In this document: positions 26,707 through 37,624 of the stretch, piece by piece
How the letters are laid out: every line of letters begins with the position of its first letter
How positions within the stretch are numbered: the stretch's first letter is position 1
Source: Candidatus Pantoea bituminis
GTDB lineage: Bacteria > Pseudomonadota > Gammaproteobacteria > Enterobacterales > Enterobacteriaceae
Assembly (NCBI RefSeq): GCF_018842675.1
Contig: NZ_JAGTWO010000004.1
Location: forward strand, 2,790,001-2,854,000
DNA length: 64,000 bases
Direction of reading: 5' to 3'
The notes under the pieces: model-generated
The model's database searches: none
The model's input: only the letters and a program-made list of their open reading frames with translations
What the model was told of the DNA's origin: nothing
Program-made: the position numbers and the translations under genes

Positions 26707-28425
26707 ATGCGCCAACTTAATCGTCTTAATCAGTTTCAGCGCTTGTGGCAGCAAAGTCAGGGCGCTCCACAACAAACGTGCGTGGCAGAAATGGCACGCT
26801 ACTGCATTTGCAGTGAGCGCCATCTGCGCACGCTGCTGTCGCAATGGCAGCAAGCAGGTTGGCTACGCTGGCAAGGCGAACCGGGTCGTGGTAAGCAGGG
26901 GCGTTTGGAATTTATTCTTGCACCAGAGCAGCTGCGCCAGCAATTGTTGCATAGCCGTTTAGCATCAGGCGATGCGACAGAAGCCTTACAGGTTATGGAA
27001 GTTGCACCGGAGAAGTTAATGAGCCTGCTACAGCCTTTGATGGGCGCACAGTGGCAGAACAATGCGCCGGTACTGCGTATTCCTTATTATCGGCCATTAG
27101 AAAGTGTGCAGCCGTTACAGATCAGTGGCCGGGCCGAACAACATTTGGTACATCAACTTTTCTCCGGTTTGACGCGATTTCAGAATGATGATCCTATTGG
27201 TGATCTTGCGCACCACTGGCAACATCAGGAACAGGGACGAGTTTGGTTATTCTGGCTTCGTCCGCAGCTTTTCTGGCATAGCGACGAGCCGATTCAGGCC
27301 AGTCACCTCGTGGCGCAATTTGAAAAGATCATACAGAACGCGCGCGTACGTCAGTTGCTTGCCGATGTGGTGCATATCGATGCGCCCCATCCACTCGCGC
27401 TGCGTTTTCAGCTAAAGCAAAGCGATTACTGGTTGCCGCACAGATTGGCTCACCAACTCTGTTTGCTGCCGCATCCTGTTGATACTCACATTGGCAGCGG
27501 TCCCTGGAAGCTAAAGCATTTCACACCTGAGCTGGTACGAATCGAAAGCCACGCGCGCTGGCATTTACAGCTTCCACTCCTGCAAGCGATAGAGTATTGG
27601 ATTACGCCACAGCTATTTGATCGTACGTTGGGCACCAGTTGCCGCCATCCGGTGCAAATCGCTATTGGTGATACTGATGAATTGGACAGCTTACGTCCCG
27701 TCAGCCGGAGCATTAGCCTGGGTTTTTGTTATCTGGTTTGTCGCCCACGCAGTGGATTTACACCTGGTCAGGCACGTCGCTTATTTAATCTGGTGCAACA
27801 GAGCGACATCATTACTCAGTTACCTTTGGATGAGGGTCTCATCACACCAAGCAGAGAGTTATTGCCCGGCTGGCCGGTACCTCAGCTCAAAGAGGAACAA
27901 CACCCGTTACCTGCTAACCTGACACTGCACTATCACTTGCCGGTAGAACTGCATGAGATGGCGCGGGCATTACAGCAGCTCCTGTTAGCAAATGGCTGCA
28001 AGCTTGAAATCATTTTTCACCAAGTGAAAAGCTGGCGAGATATTCATTCGCTCGCCGATGCTGATTTAGTCATGGGCGATCGTTTGATTGGTGATGCACC
28101 GGTTTTTACCCTGGCGACCTGGCTGCAGATAGACCCGCTGTGGCAGCCACTGTGGCATTCTGAGCAAGGCGCGGCAATGTATCAGCAGCTTTGTGAGTTG
28201 CAGCAAATTGATAGTCCAGACGATCGCTCCAGGGCTTTGCATCAACTCTATCAACAGCTCATGATCGGTGGTGTATTGCTTCCGCTCTTTAACTACCGTT
28301 ACCAAATTTCCGCACCGCCGGGGGTGGAAGGGCTTCAGCTTAACACTTTAGGATGGTTCGATTTTAATCGCGCCTGGATACCGCCGCCGATTAGCACCTC
28401 ACACAGCTGTTCAGCGACAGACTGA
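26707..28425 (+). CDS. ybaE: YbaE, SgrR-like transcriptional regulator
   Basis: 572-residue two-domain protein (E. coli YbaE 566). The N-terminal winged helix (about residues 10-75, QTCVAEMARYCICSERHLRT) is followed by a solute-binding-protein-like domain related to oligopeptide/nickel binding proteins (from about 110, with the segment GRAEQHLVHQLFSGLTRFQ). The architecture is that of SgrR, the sugar-phosphate stress regulator, but YbaE's ligand and targets are not known to me. No membrane segments or signal peptide, so cytosolic. It lies between cof and queC as in E. coli, 41 bases before queC. Confidence 0.92.
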   Translation: MRQLNRLNQFQRLWQQSQGAPQQTCVAEMARYCICSERHLRTLLSQWQQAGWLRWQGEPGRGKQGRLEFILAPEQLRQQLLHSRLASGDATEALQVMEVAPEKLMSLLQPLMGAQWQNNAPVLRIPYYRPLESVQPLQISGRAEQHLVHQLFSGLTRFQNDDPIGDLAHHWQHQEQGRVWLFWLRPQLFWHSDEPIQASHLVAQFEKIIQNARVRQLLADVVHIDAPHPLALRFQLKQSDYWLPHRLAHQLCLLPHPVDTHIGSGPWKLKHFTPELVRIESHARWHLQLPLLQAIEYWITPQLFDRTLGTSCRHPVQIAIGDTDELDSLRPVSRSISLGFCYLVCRPRSGFTPGQARRLFNLVQQSDIITQLPLDEGLITPSRELLPGWPVPQLKEEQHPLPANLTLHYHLPVELHEMARALQQLLLANGCKLEIIFHQVKSWRDIHSLADADLVMGDRLIGDAPVFTLATWLQIDPLWQPLWHSEQGAAMYQQLCELQQIDSPDDRSRALHQLYQQLMIGGVLLPLFNYRYQISAPPGVEGLQLNTLGWFDFNRAWIPPPISTSHSCSATD

Positions 28426-28466
28426 GGCATTACCATAGACACTAATTTTTGATCAGGATAAACACC

Positions 28467-29162
28467 ATGAAACGCGCCGTTGTCGTTTTCAGTGGTGGAC
28501 AAGATTCCACCACCTGCTTAATTCAGGCACTCCAGCAGTATGATGAAGTGCATTGCGTCACCTTTGATTATGGTCAGCGTCATCGCGAAGAGATTGATGT
28601 CGCACGTGAACTTTCGCTCCAGCTAGGGGCGCGTGCGCATAAAGTGCTGGATGTCACGATGCTAAACGAACTCGCAGTAAGCAGTCTGACACGCGATAAT
28701 ATTCCCGTGCCTGCCTACGATCCTGACGCCAGCGGCTTACCCAGCACGTTTGTTCCTGGTCGCAATATTCTGTTTCTGACATTGGCATCCGTTTATGCGT
28801 ATCAAGTCGAGGCAGAAGCAGTGATTACCGGTGTATGCGAAACCGATTTTTCTGGTTATCCCGATTGCCGTGACGAATTTGTTAAGGCGCTGAATCATGC
28901 CGTGAGCCTGGGCATGGCACGCAATATTCGTTTTGAAACGCCTTTAATGTGGCTGAATAAAGCTGAAACCTGGGCGTTGGCAGATTACTGGCAACACCTG
29001 ACGTTAGTGCGTGAGCAGACATTAACTTGCTATAACGGCATTAAAGGCGATGGCTGCGGAGAGTGTGCAGCCTGTCATTTGCGCGCCAATGGCTTGCAGC
29101 TTTATCTCAACGATCGTTCTGGCATCATGGCAGCGATGAAAAATAAAACGGGTTTAAACTGA
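28467..29162 (+). CDS. queC: QueC, 7-cyano-7-deazaguanine synthase
   Basis: 231-residue enzyme of the queuosine tRNA-modification pathway that converts CDG to preQ0 with ATP and ammonia. The N-terminal PP-loop is [10 protein letters not shown] (about residues 8-17). The zinc site is at the C terminus, [19 protein letters not shown], with four cysteines. I start at [10 protein letters not shown] behind AGGATA; six in-frame upstream codons are not conserved. It is likely to be transcribed separately from ybaE. A G/C hairpin follows the stop. Confidence 0.96.
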   Translation: MKRAVVVFSGGQDSTTCLIQALQQYDEVHCVTFDYGQRHREEIDVARELSLQLGARAHKVLDVTMLNELAVSSLTRDNIPVPAYDPDASGLPSTFVPGRNILFLTLASVYAYQVEAEAVITGVCETDFSGYPDCRDEFVKALNHAVSLGMARNIRFETPLMWLNKAETWALADYWQHLTLVREQTLTCYNGIKGDGCGECAACHLRANGLQLYLNDRSGIMAAMKNKTGLN

Positions 29163-29167
29163 TCACA

Positions 29168-29192
29168 GGCGGCGAATGTTTCATTCGCCGCC
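29168..29192. terminator. Hairpin between convergent queC and fadM
   Basis: Perfect 11-bp stem GGCGGCGAATG / CATTCGCCGCC with loop TTT, five bases after the queC stop. It lacks a clear U tract in either direction. Confidence 0.55.
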
Positions 29193-29211
29193 CTGCCCTG
29201 CGATTACATCA

Positions 29212-29601
29212 TTAATCCTTGCAAGCGTTGACGCAACTCCCTTCAATTGGCACCGCTTTTTGGCTGTGCAAATCGATACAGACAAAGGTCAGCGCTGCGT
29301 CTGCCACTACAGTTTCTTCTCCCGCTAATAACACGCGCTGCGCAATAATGCCGCTTTTGCCGTTTAATTGCGTAATCTCACTGTCTATTTCGAGTACATC
29401 ACCCAGCACCGCTGGGCGACGATAGTTGATGTTGATATTGACCACCACAAAAGCCAGCCTTTGTTCTACCAGCCAGTTAAAAGCGTCGGCTTCTTCTAGC
29501 CATTGCCAGCGCGCCTCCTCCAGAAATTCAAGATATCGTGCATTATTAACATGTTGATAAACATCCAGATGATAGCCACGCACTTTAATAGTGGTTCGCA
29601 T
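29212..29601 (-). CDS. fadM: FadM (YbaW), long-chain acyl-CoA thioesterase III
   Basis: 129-residue single-hotdog thioesterase of the 4HBT family that acts on beta-oxidation by-products. The catalytic motif HLDVYQHVNNARYLEFLEEAR is near residues 11-31 with the aspartate as nucleophile. The beta-strand NININYRRPAVLGDVL is typical. It matches E. coli FadM in length (132). It lies convergent to queC and upstream of (tandem with) ybaV. In E. coli it is regulated by FadR; I did not find a clear FadR box here. Confidence 0.93.
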   Translation of the reverse strand: MRTTIKVRGYHLDVYQHVNNARYLEFLEEARWQWLEEADAFNWLVEQRLAFVVVNININYRRPAVLGDVLEIDSEITQLNGKSGIIAQRVLLAGEETVVADAALTFVCIDLHSQKAVPIEGSCVNACKD

Positions 29602-29699
29602 TTAAAAACTCCTGCCGCAAATGAATAACTGGTTGGACCTGTTAAACTTAGCAAAACCCAACCTTTGCGGCAGGCTATCTGTCAGAGATGTGTGTCACT

Positions 29700-30022
<323 letters not shown>

Positions 30023-30105
30023 GCTGTGTTTCTCCTTGTGGTTAACAGCAGGCACAGCATTTCACGCAGGCCGGATTGACTCAAAAGACAAAAAACAAAA
30101 ATGGA

Positions 30106-30127
30106 AAAGGCCGCGAAAGCGGCCTTT
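30106..30127 (-). terminator. Terminator after ppiD
   Basis: AAAGGCCGC-GAAA-GCGGCCTTT; on the minus strand the stem is followed by TTTCCATTTTTG. It lies 36 bases after the ppiD stop codon. Confidence 0.75.
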
Positions 30128-30162
30128 GTTTGTTTCAGTGATTACCTAATTATTTGCGAGGC

Positions 30163-32031
30163 TTACTGCATTTGTGCAGCAGCGCCGTACTTAATTTTTG
30201 CTTCTTTACGCAGGTTTTGTAGCAGCGCTTCAAATGCCAGTTGAGCATTGTTCTGCGTCACACCTTTAACCATTTCATCAATCTGCGCCTGCGGCATGCT
30301 ACCGGTGCTAACTTTATCCACCGCTACCAGAACCACATTGCCCTGCATATCTTCACTTACACCCCATGAAGGTTTGTTGTCTGCTGGCTGTGGCAAATTG
30401 AAGGCTGCCTGAGCAACCGGATCTTGCGCGTTACGGTCAACTGTCGTGGCCGCGCTCAGCGTCAAGCCCGCTGCAGTTAAAGCATCTTGCTTGCCGGCTT
30501 TCAAATCTGCCAGCAGCTTATCCGCTTGCGCTTTAGCTTGCTGCTGCGCTTTCTCGTGCTTCAATGTATCGCTAATCTGCGCCTTAACCTGTTCCAGCGG
30601 TTGCACGGCTTCCGCTTTGTGTTCACTGATACGCAGAACAAAAGCACGATCGCCATCGACGCTGATGATGTCTGAATTATTACCTGGCGCACCGTTCTGA
30701 CCGACTAAACCACCGTTGAAAATAGCTTGTTTAACCGCATCAAAATCGAGTTCTTTGGGCAGGCTGTCATGACTAAACCAGTTTGTTTCAGTGGCTTTTA
30801 ATCCCGACGCTTGTTCAGCACCCGCCAGCGATTCATTGTCGTTGCTGGCTGCTTCACTCACTTTCTGCTGAAGTTTGTAGAAAGCATCAACGCCTTTTTC
30901 CTGCTTCACTTTATCTGCCACTGCGCTCTGCACTTCGGCAAATGGCTTAACTTGCTCTGGCTGGATATCGTCGAGACGGACAATCAAGAAACCAACAGAA
31001 GATTTGATCACTGCTGACATCTGGCCTTTTTCCGTCAGGCCGGCGTTTTTCAGTTCATCAGGTGTTGTCGCGGGTTCTAACCAACCCATGTCGCCCCCTT
31101 TGCGTGCCGAAATCGGGTCGATGGATTTGGTTTTTGCCAGCTCAGCAAAGTCCCCACCTGCTTTCAGCTGCGTTAATAACGCCTCTGCATCCGCTTCGGT
31201 TTTGGTCTGAATCACGCTATAACGATTACGCTGTGGCTGAGAATAGTCAGCTTTGTGTTGGTCGTACCAACTCTGAACCTCAGCTTCGCTGGGATTCTGC
31301 TGCATGCTTGCCGCATCAAGTTTGATGTAGCTAACACGGAATTGCTCTGGCGCCATAAAGTTGCTTTTATGTTGCTGATAATATTGATTTATTTCATCAT
31401 CAGTGACGGATTGCTTGGCAACAAGCGCATTGACATCAATCGTCGCCTGGCGAATATCACGCTTCTGTGAAACGAGGTCTACCAGCTTGCTGGTTTCACC
31501 TTTCAGCATGAAATCGGTATTGGCTACCGCATTGATCAATTGCTGATTTGATAACTGTTTACGCAGTGCTTCCGCATATTGATCGGCGGAATAGCCCATA
31601 CTGGAGATCAAACCGTTGTATTTAGCGTTATCAAATTTGCCGTTGGTCTGGAAAGCCTTCTGATTGAAGATGGCTTGTTTGACTTGTTCATCGCTGATAT
31701 CGATGTGCAGATCTTTGATATAAGCGTCGAGTAGCGCCTGATCAACCAGTTGCGAAAGCGCCTGCTGGCGAATTTGCTGCATATAACCGTCATTACTTGC
31801 CAGCTGAGAGAATTGTTCGCCCAACATTTGCTGCTGACGATTACGCTCATTATTGAACGCCTGCTCCAGCTGTGCCCGGCTGATCTCCTGACCATTAACC
31901 TTGGCTGCATAATCGCTGTTGCCGCCAATCAGATAGTTGCCAACGCCCGTCAGCACAAAGGAGAGAATGATCAACCCCAAAATAATCTTGAGCACGACAT
32001 GGTTCGACGCCGCGCGTAAATTGTCCATCAT
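30163..32031 (-). CDS. ppiD: PpiD, periplasmic folding chaperone
   Basis: 622-residue inner-membrane anchored periplasmic chaperone (623 in E. coli) that helps proteins leave the SecYEG translocon. The start MMDNLRAASNHVV gives the family N terminus; a single membrane anchor follows (LKIILGLIILSFVLTGVGNYL, residues 15-35). Then come SurA-like helices, and one parvulin-type domain (NRYSVIQTKTEADAEALL to GFLIVRLDDIQP, about 265-355). A degenerate second parvulin-like region follows. It is tandem with hupB, with a hupB terminator in between. Confidence 0.96.
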   Translation of the reverse strand: MMDNLRAASNHVVLKIILGLIILSFVLTGVGNYLIGGNSDYAAKVNGQEISRAQLEQAFNNERNRQQQMLGEQFSQLASNDGYMQQIRQQALSQLVDQALLDAYIKDLHIDISDEQVKQAIFNQKAFQTNGKFDNAKYNGLISSMGYSADQYAEALRKQLSNQQLINAVANTDFMLKGETSKLVDLVSQKRDIRQATIDVNALVAKQSVTDDEINQYYQQHKSNFMAPEQFRVSYIKLDAASMQQNPSEAEVQSWYDQHKADYSQPQRNRYSVIQTKTEADAEALLTQLKAGGDFAELAKTKSIDPISARKGGDMGWLEPATTPDELKNAGLTEKGQMSAVIKSSVGFLIVRLDDIQPEQVKPFAEVQSAVADKVKQEKGVDAFYKLQQKVSEAASNDNESLAGAEQASGLKATETNWFSHDSLPKELDFDAVKQAIFNGGLVGQNGAPGNNSDIISVDGDRAFVLRISEHKAEAVQPLEQVKAQISDTLKHEKAQQQAKAQADKLLADLKAGKQDALTAAGLTLSAATTVDRNAQDPVAQAAFNLPQPADNKPSWGVSEDMQGNVVLVAVDKVSTGSMPQAQIDEMVKGVTQNNAQLAFEALLQNLRKEAKIKYGAAAQMQ

Positions 32032-32176
32032 GGTATGACAACACTCCGCTGTAGTGTGAATGTAAAGCTCGGGCGTAATACGCCGTGTTGCTGGCCCATT
32101 ACGCAGCTGCAAGTTTAGCTGGCAGCATTAATCCTGCTGAGACACGTCTCACGACCTCTTTTCGCCGCTTCAGGAT

Positions 32177-32204
32177 AAAAAAAGGCACATCAAATCGATG
32201 TGCC
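32177..32204 (-). terminator. Terminator after hupB
   Basis: On the minus strand GGCACATC-GATTT-GATGTGCC is followed by T7, about 75 bases downstream of the hupB stop. The rest of 32032-32277 contains no gene. Confidence 0.88.
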
Positions 32205-32277
32205 CGTATGTTACATGAGAACGCGTTAACCGTCCCCTAATCCACTGAAGAAAATGCTCCAATGAATGCATTCGTTG

Positions 32278-32553
32278 TTATTGATTGACTGCGTCTTTCA
32301 ATGCTTTACCCGCACGGAAGCCGGGTACTTTGCCTGCCGGAATAGTGATTTCTTTACCGGTTTGTGGATTGCGGCCAGTACGTGCAGCACGGTCGCGCAC
32401 GGAGAAAGTGCCGAAACCCACCAGCGCCACTTCATCGCCGCCTTTCAGCGCGTCAGAAACAGAGCCCATGAATGCATCTAAAACACGTCCCGCTGCTGCT
32501 TTAGAAATGTCAGCATCTGCAGCAATTTTGTCGATCAATTGTGACTTATTCAC
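32278..32553 (-). CDS. hupB: HU-beta nucleoid protein
   Basis: 91-residue HU subunit that bends DNA as a dimer, mostly with HU-alpha. The DNA-binding arm is [20 protein letters not shown] (about residues 53-72). I use the GTG start ([15 protein letters not shown]): the ribosome site AGAGGGG is 8-9 bases before it but directly abuts the ATG three codons upstream, and E. coli hupB also begins with GTG. It lies between ppiD and lon, as in E. coli, with terminators on both sides. Confidence 0.96.
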   Translation of the reverse strand: MNKSQLIDKIAADADISKAAAGRVLDAFMGSVSDALKGGDEVALVGFGTFSVRDRAARTGRNPQTGKEITIPAGKVPGFRAGKALKDAVNQ

Positions 32554-32701
32554 TCTTTTCATCCCCTCTTTTATTATTTCACTTCGTATCCGCGCTTCCC
32601 GCCGAACACGAACGCGCAGCAAGTTATATCAAGCCTGTTATGCCGAAACAACGGTAATTCTCTTAGAACGCTGCTTCCACAGCCACCTAAACTAGCGGCA
32701 C

Positions 32702-32737
32702 AAAAAAAGCTGGCAAGCGCCAATTGCCTTGCCAGCT
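32702..32737 (-). terminator. Terminator after lon
   Basis: AGCTGGCAAG / CTTGCCAGCT 10-bp perfect stem (32708-32737) followed on the minus strand by T7. It lies 30 bases after the lon stop. Confidence 0.9.
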
Positions 32738-32767
32738 CTGCTTTTTAACGGTTTTTGCCGTTAATCA

Positions 32768-35122
32768 CTATTTTGCTGTCGCGACCTGCATTCCGTATGG
32801 TGCATTTTCCAGTGCCAGGTTCAGCACTTCTTCAATACGTTTAACCGGATGAATGTCCAGATCGGCAATAACGTTCTGTGGAATTTCTTCCAAATCACGC
32901 TTGTTGTCATCTGGGATCAGCACAGTTTTAATACCACCACGGTGCGCTGCCAGCAGTTTTTCTTTCAAACCACCAATCGGCAAGACTTGTCCACGCAAGG
33001 TGATTTCACCTGTCATCGCAACATCTGCGCGCACTGGGTTACCCGTCAGACAAGAAACCAATGCGGTGCACATAGCAATACCGGCACTTGGACCATCTTT
33101 AGGTGTGGCGCCTTCAGGTACGTGAACGTGAATATCACGTTTTTCGTAGAAGTCGCCATTGATGCCCAGTTTCTCTGCGCGAGCGCGTACCACAGTTAAC
33201 GCAGCCTGAATCGATTCCTGCATTACCTCACCCAGTGAACCGGTATAAGTCAATTTACCTTTGCCCGGTACACAGGCGGTTTCGATAGTCAGCAAATCGC
33301 CGCCGACTTCCGTCCATGCCAAACCGGTCACTTGACCTACACGGTTTTCGCTGTCGGCACGACCATAATCGAAACGCTGAACACCAAGGAAGTCCTTGAG
33401 GTTCTCACCGTTAATGGTGATGTGTTTCTTGGTCTTATCCATCAACAGCGATTTCACTGCTTTACGGCAAAGCTTCGACAACTCACGCTCAAGGCTACGT
33501 ACGCCCGCTTCGCGGGTGTAATAACGAATGATGCCGACAATAGCACTGTCTTCGACTGTGATTTCGTGAGCTTTTAATGCGTTACGCTCGATTTGCTTCG
33601 GCAATAAATGCTGCAGCGCAATATTCAGTTTTTCGTCTTCGGTATAACCCGAAAGGCGAATCACTTCCATACGGTCTAACAGCGGTGCCGGAATATTCAT
33701 CGAGTTCGATGTCGCGACAAACATCACGTCGGAAAGATCGTAATCGACTTCAAGGTAGTGATCGTTAAACGCAATGTTCTGTTCTGGATCAAGTACTTCC
33801 AGCAGAGCAGACGCCGGATCACCCCGCATATCAGATGACATCTTATCGATTTCATCTAACAGGAACAGCGGGTTTTTCACGCCGACTTTCGCCATTTTCT
33901 GGATCAGTTTACCCGGCATTGAGCCGATGTAAGTACGACGGTGACCGCGAATTTCTGCTTCGTCACGCACGCCGCCCAGCGCCATACGCACATATTTACG
34001 GCCTGTCGCTTTAGCAATTGATTGGCCCAGTGAAGTTTTACCAACACCCGGCGGTCCAACCAGACACAGAATAGGCCCTTTGATTTTGCTAACGCGACTT
34101 TGCACCGCAAGGTACTCAAGGATGCGATCTTTCACACGCTCAAGACCGTAATGGTCGATATCCAGCGTTTCCTGAGCTTTACGCAGATCTTTTTTCACTT
34201 TGCTGCGCGCGTTCCATGGCACCTGAACCATCCAGTCGATGTAACCACGTACAACGGTTGCTTCAGCAGACATCGGTGACATCATTTTCAGCTTCTGCAG
34301 TTCTGCTTCCGCTTTTTCGCGTGCTTCATCTGGCATTTTTGCCAAATCAATTTTGCGTTTCAGCGCTTCGTATTCATCAGGCGTATCATCCATCTCACCT
34401 AACTCTTTCTGAATGGCCTTCATTTGCTCATTCAGATAGTACTCACGCTGACTTTTTTCCATCTGCTTTTTGACGCGGTTGCGAATGCGCTTCTCAACCT
34501 GCAGCAGATCGATTTCGGATTCCATCATCGCCATCAGATATTCCAGACGCTCGTTCACGTCTGACATCTCCAGCACTGATTGTTTATCCGCTAATTTCAG
34601 TGGCATATGCGCAGCGACAGTGTCGGCAAGACGTGCCGCATCGTCAATATTATTCAGTGAAGTCAGTACTTCTGGTGGGATCTTCTTATTCAGTTTGATA
34701 TAGCCTTCAAACTGATTGATCGCCGTACGCACCAGCACTTCTTGCTCACGCTCTTCAATCTCTGGAGATTCCAGATATTCAGCCTGAGCAACAAAATGGT
34801 CACCGTTGTCTGCCAGCGTCGTGATGTGCGCACGCTGTAAACCTTCGACCAATACTTTAACCGTGCCATCCGGCAGTTTCAGCATTTGCAAAACAGAAGC
34901 GACGGTCCCTACCGAGAAGAGATCGTTAATGCCAGGTTCATCCGTTGAAGCCTCTTTCTGTGCGACCAGCATGATCTTCTTATCATGATCCATTGCGGCT
35001 TCAAGGCACCGAATCGATTTTTCCCGACCGACAAACAACGGAATTACCATGTGCGGATAAACCACCACGTCGCGCAGCGGCAACACGGGGATTTCAATGC
35101 GTTCAGAACGCTCAGGATTCAT
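32768..35122 (-). CDS. lon: Lon ATP-dependent protease
   Basis: 784-residue LonA protease, the same length as in E. coli. The N-terminal LON substrate domain (residues 8-210; [19 protein letters not shown]) is followed by an AAA+ module with Walker [12 protein letters not shown] near 356. The C-terminal Ser-Lys protease has catalytic Ser in [11 protein letters not shown] (about 679) and Lys in [14 protein letters not shown] (about 722). It degrades misfolded and regulatory proteins. Its own sigma-32-type promoter is visible upstream. It is flanked by hupB and clpX as in E. coli. No anomaly. Confidence 0.98.
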   Translation of the reverse strand: MNPERSERIEIPVLPLRDVVVYPHMVIPLFVGREKSIRCLEAAMDHDKKIMLVAQKEASTDEPGINDLFSVGTVASVLQMLKLPDGTVKVLVEGLQRAHITTLADNGDHFVAQAEYLESPEIEEREQEVLVRTAINQFEGYIKLNKKIPPEVLTSLNNIDDAARLADTVAAHMPLKLADKQSVLEMSDVNERLEYLMAMMESEIDLLQVEKRIRNRVKKQMEKSQREYYLNEQMKAIQKELGEMDDTPDEYEALKRKIDLAKMPDEAREKAEAELQKLKMMSPMSAEATVVRGYIDWMVQVPWNARSKVKKDLRKAQETLDIDHYGLERVKDRILEYLAVQSRVSKIKGPILCLVGPPGVGKTSLGQSIAKATGRKYVRMALGGVRDEAEIRGHRRTYIGSMPGKLIQKMAKVGVKNPLFLLDEIDKMSSDMRGDPASALLEVLDPEQNIAFNDHYLEVDYDLSDVMFVATSNSMNIPAPLLDRMEVIRLSGYTEDEKLNIALQHLLPKQIERNALKAHEITVEDSAIVGIIRYYTREAGVRSLERELSKLCRKAVKSLLMDKTKKHITINGENLKDFLGVQRFDYGRADSENRVGQVTGLAWTEVGGDLLTIETACVPGKGKLTYTGSLGEVMQESIQAALTVVRARAEKLGINGDFYEKRDIHVHVPEGATPKDGPSAGIAMCTALVSCLTGNPVRADVAMTGEITLRGQVLPIGGLKEKLLAAHRGGIKTVLIPDDNKRDLEEIPQNVIADLDIHPVKRIEEVLNLALENAPYGMQVATAK

Positions 35123-35210
35123 AGAGCTCTCTCTTAGTTTAATGTCCGCCAGGTGATGGGAACCGCATCATGCATGAATGAAGTATGCAATTACCCACAG
35201 GTATCTGAGT

Positions 35211-35238
35211 ATATGGGGATGATCGTCCGACATTCAAC
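35211..35238 (-). promoter_or_regulatory. Sigma-32 promoter of lon
   Basis: On the minus strand GTTGAAT (complement of 35232-35238), 13 bases, then CCCCATAT (complement of 35211-35218), about 88 bases before the lon ATG. The layout closely resembles the mapped E. coli lon heat-shock promoter. Confidence 0.82.
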
Positions 35239-35260
35239 GTCACAGAGGCGAGAAAAACAA

Positions 35261-35282
35261 AAGGGGAAAGAATTTTCCCCTT
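35261..35282 (-). terminator. Terminator after clpX
   Basis: AAGGGGAAA-GAAT-TTTCCCCTT; on the minus strand the stem is followed by TTGTTTTTC. It lies 32 bases after the clpX stop codon and upstream of the lon promoter. Confidence 0.8.
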
Positions 35283-35314
35283 TTTTAAGATAATAACATG
35301 GCTAAATTGATTAT

Positions 35315-36586
35315 TTATTCGCCAGAAGCCTGCGCTTCGTGCTTTCCGTAAATCAACATTGGGTCTGACTGCCCCTCAATAACTGATTCATCAATCACCA
35401 CTTTTTCAACGTCATCCATTGAAGGTAAGTCGTACATGGTTTCCAACAAAGCACCTTCAACGATGGAACGCAAACCACGCGCACCCGTTTTACGTGACAT
35501 CGCTTTTTTCGCGATGGCAGTCAATGCCTCATCACGGAATTCCAGTTCAACGCCTTCCAGGTTGAACAACGCCTGATACTGTTTAGTCAGCGCATTTTTT
35601 GGTTCACGCAAGATCTGAATCAGGGCTTCTTCGCTCAGTTCACTCAACGTCGCCACAACAGGGAGACGACCAATAAACTCAGGAATCAGACCAAATTTGA
35701 TCAAATCTTCCGGCTCACACTGAGCAAGCAGGTCACCTTCAGACGCTTTCTCTGATTTGCCTTTCACTGTCGCGCCAAATCCGATACCAGAACCGGTTTC
35801 AACACGCTGCGAAATGACTTTATCCAGGCCAGCAAACGCGCCACCACAAATAAACAAGATTTTCGAAGTATCAACCTGCAAAAACTCTTGTTGTGGATGC
35901 TTACGTCCCCCTTGCGGTGGAACGGCTGCTACGGTGCCTTCAATCAGTTTCAGCAAGGCTTGCTGTACACCTTCACCGGACACGTCACGCGTGATTGATG
36001 GATTGTCTGACTTACGTGAAATCTTATCGATCTCATCAATGTAGACGATGCCACGCTGTGCTTTTTGCACATCATAATCACATTTCTGCAGCAGTTTCTG
36101 GATGATATTTTCAACATCCTCACCCACATAACCCGCTTCAGTTAATGTCGTTGCATCTGCCATGGTAAACGGTACATCCAACAGGCGCGCCAGCGTTTCC
36201 GCCAACAGCGTTTTACCGCTACCGGTTGGACCGATCAGCAGAATGTTACTTTTACCCAGTTCAATGCCGTTGCTGGTGTCGCCGTTGCGCAAGCGTTTGT
36301 AGTGGTTATATACCGCCACAGCCAGCACTTTTTTCGCCTTTTCCTGACCGATAACATAATCGTCGAGGTGATGGCGAATTTCATGCGGCGTAGGCAAAGC
36401 ACTACGTTCGCGATGCGGGGCAACTTCTTTAATCTCTTCGCGAATGATGTCGTTACACAGATCAACACACTCATCGCAGATATACACTGACGGCCCGGCA
36501 ATCAGCTTACGCACTTCATGCTGGCTTTTGCCGCAAAAAGAGCAGTACAGCAACTTTCCTGAACCGTCTTTGCGCTTATCTGTCAT
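35315..36586 (-). CDS. clpX: ClpX, unfoldase subunit of ClpXP
   Basis: 423-residue AAA+ unfoldase. The N-terminal zinc-binding domain has [15 protein letters not shown] and CDECVDLC (residues 14-39). Walker A is [15 protein letters not shown] (about 119), Walker B is [10 protein letters not shown], and the ClpP-docking loop IGF is in [11 protein letters not shown] (about 267). It recognises ssrA-tagged and other substrates and feeds them to ClpP. It lies 134 bases downstream of clpP. That gap holds a GGCCGTG-type hairpin (36625-36650) with no U tract. Confidence 0.98.
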   Translation of the reverse strand: MTDKRKDGSGKLLYCSFCGKSQHEVRKLIAGPSVYICDECVDLCNDIIREEIKEVAPHRERSALPTPHEIRHHLDDYVIGQEKAKKVLAVAVYNHYKRLRNGDTSNGIELGKSNILLIGPTGSGKTLLAETLARLLDVPFTMADATTLTEAGYVGEDVENIIQKLLQKCDYDVQKAQRGIVYIDEIDKISRKSDNPSITRDVSGEGVQQALLKLIEGTVAAVPPQGGRKHPQQEFLQVDTSKILFICGGAFAGLDKVISQRVETGSGIGFGATVKGKSEKASEGDLLAQCEPEDLIKFGLIPEFIGRLPVVATLSELSEEALIQILREPKNALTKQYQALFNLEGVELEFRDEALTAIAKKAMSRKTGARGLRSIVEGALLETMYDLPSMDDVEKVVIDESVIEGQSDPMLIYGKHEAQASGE

Positions 36587-36720
36587 CAGTTAACCTCTTC
36601 TAGTTCTCAGGCCATACCGGCGTACGGCGCTGGCCGTGTCGTCACGGCCGAAATTCATTCAACCCATAATATAACCGATATCCTGATAACTATAGCGTAA
36701 GGATAAGGGCAAGTTGGGTC

Positions 36721-37344
36721 TTATTCGCGATGTGTCAGGATAGAATCGACTAATCCATACTCTACCGCTTCACTCGCAGAGAGGAAACGATCACGCTCAG
36801 TATCGCGTTCAATTTCTTCCAGCGTTTTGCCTGTGTGCTCTGCCATCAGCTCGTTCATGCGCTGTTTTACTTTAAGAATTTCACGCGCGTGAATTTCGAT
36901 ATCACTTGCCTGTCCCTGATAACCGCCTAATGGTTGGTGAATCATGACGCGTGAGTTAGGCAGGCAGAAACGTTTACCTTTGGTGCCTGCGGTCAGCAGG
37001 AAAGCACCCATTGAACAAGCCTGGCCCATACAAATGGTGCTGACATCCGGTTTGATAAACTTCATGGTGTCATAAATAGACATGCCAGCGGTGATAACGC
37101 CGCCTGGAGAGTTGATATACAGGTAGATGTCTTTTTCTGGATTCTCTGCTTCCAAAAAGAGCATCTGCGCGACAATCAGGTTCGCCATATGGTCTTCAAC
37201 CTGCCCGGTCAAAAAGATCACACGCTCTTTGAGCAGACGGGAATAGATGTCGTAGGAACGCTCGCCACGCGAGGTTTGCTCGACCACCATTGGCACCAGC
37301 GCATTATGCGGTGCAGTAAATTCACGATCGCCACTGTATGACAT
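36721..37344 (-). CDS. clpP: ClpP, proteolytic subunit of ClpXP/ClpAP
   Basis: 207-residue serine protease, same length as in E. coli, processed after about 14 residues. The catalytic Ser is in [11 protein letters not shown], His in [12 protein letters not shown] and Asp in [13 protein letters not shown] cysteine stands directly before the active-site serine, where E. coli has alanine. I start at MSYSGDREF; the in-frame leader upstream ([11 protein letters not shown]) is not part of the family. It is upstream of clpX. A sigma-32-type promoter lies about 145 bases upstream. Confidence 0.98.
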   Translation of the reverse strand: MSYSGDREFTAPHNALVPMVVEQTSRGERSYDIYSRLLKERVIFLTGQVEDHMANLIVAQMLFLEAENPEKDIYLYINSPGGVITAGMSIYDTMKFIKPDVSTICMGQACSMGAFLLTAGTKGKRFCLPNSRVMIHQPLGGYQGQASDIEIHAREILKVKQRMNELMAEHTGKTLEEIERDTERDRFLSASEAVEYGLVDSILTHRE

Positions 37345-37488
37345 TACCGTCTCCTGATTAAATTTCATTGGCAACATTCTGTACCGATTCTACGTAAGAC
37401 GAGCGGGGAAAACTATGCTCAGTCTCTTTCCGACACCTTCAGGACGGTTAATCAGCCAGCTTAACTGTTTTATTTGCATACTCCCTCT

Positions 37489-37517
37489 ATCTGGGGATGC
37501 TGCCCAGTTGTTTCAAG
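37489..37517 (-). promoter_or_regulatory. Sigma-32 promoter of clpP, in the tig-clpP gap
   Basis: On the minus strand CTTGAAA (complement of 37511-37517), a 14-base spacer, then CCCCAGAT (complement of 37489-37496). It fits the sigma-32 pattern. The 336-base tig-clpP gap (37345-37680) otherwise holds the tig terminator and A/T-rich DNA without a gene. Confidence 0.82.
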
Positions 37518-37624
37518 CATAACAATCTTTTCCTTAATCGCTAACCCGGAAAAAGCGATGCGTGAATAATTTGCCGATTAATTAACCGAATAGCGCTAAA
37601 GCCTGTGCGCCTGAACGCTAAAAA

